In this document: in pieces, positions 58,116 through 64,000 of the stretch
Position numbering within the stretch: position 1 is the first letter of the stretch
Layout: each line of letters begins with the position of its first letter
NCBI GenBank assembly: GCA_032871835.1
Contig: CM065295.1
Span: 84,995,819-85,059,818, forward strand
Origin: Dipteronia dyeriana
Taxonomy: Eukaryota; Streptophyta; Magnoliopsida; Sapindales; Sapindaceae
Direction: 5' to 3'
Length of the DNA: 64,000 nt
Program-made: the position numbers and the translations under genes
Notes under the pieces: model-generated
Told to the model about the DNA's origin: nothing
Databases searched by the model: none
The model's input: the letters and a program-made list of their open reading frames with translations, nothing else

Positions 58116-58687
58116 TAATAAATTCCAAGTGAATATTTGTTTATTTGTAATCTTCTACACTAAAAGAAATAATTGATTGAATATTAAATTTACAGCGATA
58201 TTACACAACTCAAAACTTTAAGCAAAAAGTAAACCTTGATGATTTTATGAAGTAAACTCAAAATTTTATACGAGACTATTTCAATAATTACTCATAAATA
58301 CAGTTACATTTCAATAATTACTCAGGAATACAATTATAAACGGTTAATTTTTTATATGTAGTTAAAAACAAATTTATAATATGAAATCAATCAAAATTAC
58401 CAATTTTTTTTAAAAAAAAGCTAGGTGCAATAAGTCTTGGGAAGAGTCTCTTATGCAGCACCCTAGACTTATTGCCCCATATTTTTTATTGGTTTTATGT
58501 TTTTTTTTTGGGTACGGTGCTTTATCCATCTCCATTTGTGGTCATTTCTTCTTCTATTTTTGTCTTTTTATTCATCAACCTCTGATGGAGGTCCTTTCGA
58601 TTTTTTCGACCGTCTTTGAAGGAACAAAAAAAAATAGAGGGGAGGAAACAATATAGAAATAGAAAATTAAAAAGTAAGAGAATAAAT
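58116..58687. other. No gene; contains an inverted-repeat hairpin at 58427-58475
   Basis: GCAATAAGTCT (58427-58437) is matched by its exact complement AGACTTATTGC (58465-58475), extendable to 15 bp with one mismatch. Between them lies a second weaker pair (GGTGC...GCACC). The rest is AT-rich. Confidence 0.6.
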
Positions 58688-58985
58688 GCTCGTTTGGTTG
58701 AGTTTTCTACTGGTTCAAAAGGTGTACGAACGTCTATTTAAATTTTTAAGAGTTGTTTAGTTGGCCTTTTAAGAATATTTATTTTTAATTGAGCAGAGGT
58801 TAGTAGAGTTTAAACCTCTACTAGACAAAATCTCATGGTGAGGTACTTCTCCAAATAGACATTTAAAAAAAAACTACCAACCAAACAATTATATATATTT
58901 TTTCAAAAACTCTATTTTTAATAGATCTACTATAAGTAAATCTTTTACCATTAGAGATTTTTCAAAAACCCAACCAAACAAGCTC
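58688..58985. mobile_element. 298-bp MITE
   Basis: The ends GCTCGTTTGGTTGAGTTTT and (complement) GAGCTTGTTTGGTTGGGTTTT are inverted copies offset by two bases at the tip, and TAAAT occurs directly outside both (58683-58687 and 58986-58990). No coding potential. The internal sequence also has inverted similarity (AACCTCTACTAG and neighbours). Confidence 0.65.
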
Positions 58986-59056
58986 TAAATGGGACTATAT
59001 TGGTCTTATCATATAATTTGATACTATTAAATAAAAATTATTAATGCATTGATAGT

Positions 59057-59300
59057 TAGGGATGATCGTTTACCCCCGAAGGCCCAAATCCCGCTCTCTC
59101 ATCCCCATTTGGAAATTTTTTTGGAAATAGATGAGATAAGGATGATTTTTATCCCTAAATTGAAATGAAAATTGGGAGGGGGGGACCCATTTCGATCCCC
59201 ATTTTCCCATTTTTTCCATAAATTTATGAAAATGAGGATGATGATGAGGTTAGATGACCCATCCTCATTTTTCTATTTTCCCCAAACCTTATATATAATA

Positions 59301-59355
<55 letters not shown>

Positions 59356-59706
59356 ATATATACAATTTTTCTTAATATTTTTATTCCTTTTGTTTTACTA
59401 AGTATATATACTTCTTTATAACTTTAAAACCTAATTCTAAATCCTATATACTTATTTGTAATGGATTGTGTATTTTTTTTTTAATATGTAATTTATACTT
59501 AAACGGGGAAAATGGGGACATGGAGAAACAAGGAAGATAAAAAAATAGAGAAACGGGAAAAAAAGACAAAAAAACAGAAAAATAGAAATCGGGATCTAGG
59601 GACCTCTCCCTAAAACTACACCATCCTTATTTTTCTCAAATGGAGAAATAGGGGATGAGGATGGGAGAGGGTTTCCCATCCCCATTTCTCCCTTGACCAT
59701 CTTTAA
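59057..59706. mobile_element. ~650-bp non-autonomous hAT-type element
   Basis: The left end TAGGGATGATCG and the right end (complement) TTAAAGATGGTC resemble each other. The flanks TTGATAGT (59049-59056) and CCGATAGT (59707-59714) match at 6 of 8. Subterminal CCCCATTT / AAATGGGG blocks occur in both orientations. It holds a TA microsatellite (about 59306-59348) but no gene. Confidence 0.6.
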
Positions 59707-61707
59707 CCGATAGTTTAAAAAATCAGCTATATTCGGTGTTGTTTATCCTAATACTCTCTAAAAGTTATTAAAAAGCTAAGTGATTATAATTTTGTTTGTG
59801 AATTGTGACCTTTGTGGCAGCATCGTTAAAAACAAATTCATAATTATAACCTTTTTTTTTCCATTAAGTATTCAAAAGCGAACATGATTATAACTTTGTT
59901 TGTGGCGGCATGCAATAGGACACGTACAAAATGCTTGCTCGCAGTTACCCAAGTTACCATGTATCATTAGATTGTATTCGATGAGTACACTTGAGAATTT
60001 TTAAGTTTAACAAAAACAAATTTGACACATATTTTTAAAAAAAAAAAACAACTTGAATACAACAAACAAACAACACAGAGAAAAACAGGTAACAAAAAGA
60101 CGAGACCCCCCCCCAAAACTATGCCAAACCAGTGGACTCTTTTGCTATGATATCAATCTCTATCTATGTGCTCTTTTAGAGGCCCGTTTTAAAGACCAAA
60201 AAAAACAAAAACAAAATAATACACTATGATTAATCTGACTCAGAGGTGACGTCAGTACCCTTTGCAATTGATATAAAATTGTTTGATTTGATTTGTCTTC
60301 TTCTTGGAATATAAGTGGGAAGATTCGTAGTGGTGGGGTTTTGACTGTTTAGTTTTGAAGACATAAAAATACATAGGCATAAGAACATCAATGAAATTTC
60401 ATGAAAAACGACAAATTTGGAGGTTTCCCATTCATTGTTTTTTAATATATATAAGTTGATAATTAGAACCATATGGCTCAGAACCGGTTCTGACTTTTTA
60501 GAGGTCCAAAATGAAATTCTAAAATAGACCAATTGTCTATTTTAACTGTTTTTTTTAAATTATATATATATATATATATATAACCTATTTTTTTATATTT
60601 AACCTAAAAATGATAATTAAAAAAAATGAGGACAAAATAATATCATACAATAAATAGATTTATTATATAGATAAAGATGAACATAGAGTGTAGAGAAAAA
60701 GATGAAACCCCGGTAATTTATCAAAAGAAAATCGAATTGGGCTTCAGAAGATAATAAAAACTAGGCTTTAAAATGAATAAAAAATATGTCTGACTGAAAG
60801 AGATCGTTTGGACTTTAAAAGGAATAAGAACTGAACTTTAAAAAGAAAAAGAATTAGGCTTTTTTTTTTCTTTTTAAAAAAAGAACAAACCTTTAGGTAT
60901 CTTTTGATCTACAATAAGAAAAACAGACCCTTTATTTAAAATTCAAAACAAGTAAATTTAGGCCCCTTTAAAAAGGGGCCCGGGCTTCAAGAGCCCAGGA
61001 CCTGTTCTGAAGCTCAAATATGGACTCTATACTTTTAAAAACAAGAGAGAGACTTTCCACACTGTTTTTTTTTTAAGATTAAGTTCTTATCTGATTTTTC
61101 TATTTAATGCTTAATGAAACTCAGAGTATATTTGATTTTTTCACTTTAACACTTATTGAAACTTAATGTGTATCATTAAATTGTTTTGTTTGATTTTTTA
61201 AATGATAAAATTACTGAATGGACTCTCAAAATCACTAGTTATGAAAAGTGAAAATGTTTCACTTAACTGCAAATCAACTAAATATATATTAATTTATAAC
61301 TTTCAAATTTATCCTCATAAATCTTATATAATTTATTGTGTTATCTTCTCTCACACCCCTGGTCATATTAATATATATATTTTTTATTCTCACATTTAAA
61401 TATTTTTAGCAGCCATAAAACCTAGTTTTTTCAAGACTCCAAAATCTCCATTTAAATCCAACGTTTTTAAAATTGTGTTCAAATATATTTCGACTTCTAT
61501 TTATATTTCGGTAAGAGCTTTTTTTTTCTCATGAATTGTATATTATGTGATTGAAGAAAATTAACACTTAAAAAATAAATAAATAATTACTTATTTTACA
61601 AACCAACTTAACCATAAACTACATGCACTTTACATATGTCGCAAGCACCACGATATCATCCCTATATGTCTATATGAGATACTTCCAAATTCGACCTTAA
61701 TTTTGTT

Positions 61708-61712
<5 letters not shown>

Positions 61713-61744
<32 letters not shown>
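61713..61744. repeat. (CA)n microsatellite
   Basis: About sixteen uninterrupted CA dinucleotides followed by TATAAATG. Confidence 0.95.
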
Positions 61745-61749
<5 letters not shown>

Positions 61750-61869
61750 AATGAATTATGTATGTTTGTGTCATAATTGTATATATGTATGTTTGTGTCA
61801 TAATTATAAGATATGTTCACATTGATAGAGTATATAGATTTCATTATAAATGTATAATTATATTTTTAT

Positions 61870-62110
61870 AATTCCACATATAAACGTTGAACACGTTAAA
61901 ATATAAATATATAACAATAATAGTTGAAAGGACATAGATATAAAAATATTTATTTACGAATATTTGTAACTTAAAAAATAAACAACTTATTACTCATACT
62001 CAGTTTTCAGTGAAAAAAATCAAATATGTTATTCAGTTTCAGTCACTATTCAGTTATCAGTATAATTCAACATTATTTAATATTCAGATAAAAAATCAAA
62101 CGCAGCATTA
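61870..62110. repeat. Dispersed repeat, copy 1 (copy 2 at 63285-63510)
   Basis: Shared order: TTAAAATATAAATATATAACAA, AAAAGTATTTATTT-like block, ACAACTTAT-ACTCA-like, CAGTTTTCAGTGAAAAAAA, ATTCAGT repeats, and AGATAAAAAATCAAACG(C/G)AG. Both copies end at the same motif, as TE copies would. A third, weaker relative lies near 27860-28060. Confidence 0.65.
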
Positions 62111-62339
62111 ATATGCTCGATTTAGTCATTTTTGAGGAGTGATAAAATCACTTTAAAAAAAAACCTCTAAAACCACTTGTTTAGAAAAGTGAAAAATTTT
62201 CACTTTTCACTTACCAAAAGTCCACCGGAATTTAATACAAATTCTTACTTCTAAAACTATCCTCAATTATTTTTAAATCTATCTTTTATTACAACCCTAA
62301 TCATATCAATACTGTTTTTAATTCTCACACTAAACAATT

Positions 62340-62795
62340 GGGGTGGCAGGACAGACGGGCCGGCGATCCGGCCTGTATAAGGATTTTTTTACAAAAATAA
62401 TTGTAAAATTATTTTTTTATGGGGTCAAAACTAGGGTTTTTAATGAAAAATTGTGACTCTAACCACTTCACTGCAAATTCAACATGTTGATGGGAATCGA
62501 ATCAGAGTTGTTAAGGAAATGGTTGTATACCTTAGTCAATTTATTACAAGTTTAACTTTGTATGTTTACGTATGTAATAATATATACAATTTAATTAGTT
62601 TTTTTTTTTTTTTTTTAAATGTTGATAGGCCTTACAACCCTGGCCTTTCCCACATATCGTTGCGGGTCTCACTTTAAGGCTCGCCCTGAGCCTGCTTTGT
62701 GCCAGGCCTTGGTCGGGCTGTGGCAGGCTACCTTGATCATTTGTTGGGTCGGCCAGGCTTGATCTATCTGACCCGATCCATTTTATCACCATTAC
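62340..62795. other. GC-rich island between AT-rich flanks, possible hAT-type remnant
   Basis: GGACAGACGGGCCGGCGATCCGGCC near 62349 and, about 400 bp on, inverted CGGCC/GGGTC-rich sequence (62690-62775) resemble the subterminal regions of the hAT elements at 22975 and 54615. Clean terminal repeats and a target duplication were not found. Confidence 0.35.
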
Positions 62796-64000
62796 AAATA
62801 ACTATATCATCATAAAACCTAGTTGCTTCAAAACTCAAACCATTGGATACCGGTTTTCCTGACTCTTTTTTTCCTCATTAATCTAGCTTATTTCCAATTT
62901 TATTTTCGTATTAATACCTTTTATTTCATGCATGTAATGTACATCAACTTAAGTCTAAATGAAACCAAGGGTCTGCATTTAAAGTATGAAAGAGGAAAGC
63001 TTTCATTTAAAAGAAATAGAAAACAACTTCTCACATGAATGGGCATTTGAGAAACATAAATACAAATTATACAAAAGAAGGCATTGACTTCTTATATATA
63101 AAAAAACCATGCACACATTCCGCCAATATTATGAGATTACAATACTTAAAGCAGGTAAATGAAAATTCACTAAAAAAATCATATAATTTTTTAATTGTTT
63201 ATATAAATTTGAAATATTATTAATAGCTAAATAATTTTATTTGAGTATTATTAAATTACTTGTTATAGTTGTCCTTAATAGTTAATATATTAAAATATAA
63301 ATATATAACAAATAATAATTAGAATGATATAAATGTAAAAGTATTTATTTTAGATATTTATAACATAAAAAAAACAGACAACTTATCACTTATATTAAGT
63401 TTTCAGTGAAAAAAAATAAATATATTTTCAATTTTGAGTCAATATTCAGTATTCAGTAACATTCAACATTGTTTAGTTTTAAGATAAAAAATCAAACGGA
63501 GTCTAAACAGGTTTTAAATCAAATACCAATTTTAATGGTGTTATTGGGCCTAAGTAGGTTTCAAACGTGGTCTAAGTAGGTTTTAGTGGTTTTATTGTCA
63601 CCCTGTAAATGACTTAATAATGCCTAAATTTCAAGTGTTTTGATTTAATTATATGAAATTAAATTGTTTTATTAAATTTTAATGAAACAATTTTGATTTA
63701 ATTAAGTTTTTTTTTCCTCTTTCTCGGACTTTTTTCTTTGAAATATCTTTCTCATAGATTTGGTGTGCATTGTGCATTTATGCTAGGATTTATTTTCAAA
63801 AGATTTATTTAATATATATTTATTGTCATTTGAATTTATATTTAATCTTAAATATTTAATTAAAAAATTAAAATTATTATAATCGGTAACACTTAAGGGG
63901 CAATTTCAATATTTTGTAATTTTTAAATAGTCAACTGTTAACTCTAACGGTTGACCATGGGTCAAGGGTATTGATCTGTATTTTCAATAAAAGTACGAGC
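62796..64000. other. No gene seen to the right edge apart from the dispersed repeat
   Basis: AT-rich, with short frames that carry no recognisable motif. Confidence 0.5.
63285..63510. repeat. Dispersed repeat, copy 2
   Basis: Diverged direct copy of 61870-62110, ending AGATAAAAAATCAAACGGAG. Confidence 0.65.

Larger units (their letters stand above)
59715..62339. other. No gene: AT-rich DNA with microsatellites
   Basis: Contains TA repeats near 60561-60582 and a CA repeat at about 61713-61744. 61870-62110 is a diverged copy of 63285-63510. No frame with family features was recognised. Confidence 0.55.

Noticed and set aside
62453..62677. Short frame next to the GC-rich island near 62.5 kb
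   Set aside because: No motif, crosses a T homopolymer and runs into repeat-like sequence.

Overview
The window is nuclear DNA of a flowering plant, very probably a eudicot. It is AT-rich, packed with nested plant transposons (Ty3/gypsy, Ty1/copia, MULE, hAT, MITEs, an endogenous pararetrovirus) and holds two intron-containing host genes of plant-typical families. I cannot name the species from the sequence alone.

Layout. (1) 1-5022: a Ty3/gypsy retrotransposon on the minus strand whose 5' LTR (3349-5022), primer-binding site, gag, protease, RT and RNase H are visible; it runs out of the left edge and is broken by stops and frameshifts. (2) About 5400-20815: a degenerate endogenous caulimovirid (Florendovirus-like) on the minus strand, with a broken ORF1 (coat-type zinc knuckle, protease, RT, RNase H) and a separate ORF2. 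It is split inside RNase H by an ~8.55 kb Mutator-like element (7593-16144), which carries two convergent genes, a DUF1985/Ulp1-type protease gene (plus) and a mudrA-like transposase (minus), and two large subterminal arrays of a ~21-bp repeat. (3) 21769-25012, minus: a three-exon PP2-type F-box gene that reads intact except for a 1948-bp hAT-type element (22975-24922, perfect 8-bp target duplication) inside the F-box exon. (4) 25138-28575: a ~477-bp tandem array between two ~300-bp direct repeats; the second repeat is interrupted by a 187-bp MITE whose empty site is preserved in the first.

(5) 29552-50917, minus: the main gene of the window. Its 42 exons rebuild to an uninterrupted 1381-residue fusion enzyme: two beta-hydroxyacid-dehydrogenase modules, a DUF1537 four-carbon acid sugar kinase, and a class II ketose-bisphosphate aldolase. 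The exon sizes of the two dehydrogenase modules match one for one, so they arose by duplication inside the gene. A 4.3 kb Ty1/copia element lacking its RT region sits in intron 9 (42554-46852). (6) 51100-64000: gene-poor DNA with a hAT element carrying a degenerate transposase (54615-58107), smaller TIR elements (52854-53758, 58688-58985, 59057-59706) and microsatellites.

Only two host genes look like real cellular genes, the fusion enzyme (apparently intact) and the F-box gene (transposon-disrupted). Everything else with coding potential is mobile-element or viral relic. Exon boundaries were worked out by eye from reading-frame continuity, splice consensus and family knowledge; no alignment or database search was run.
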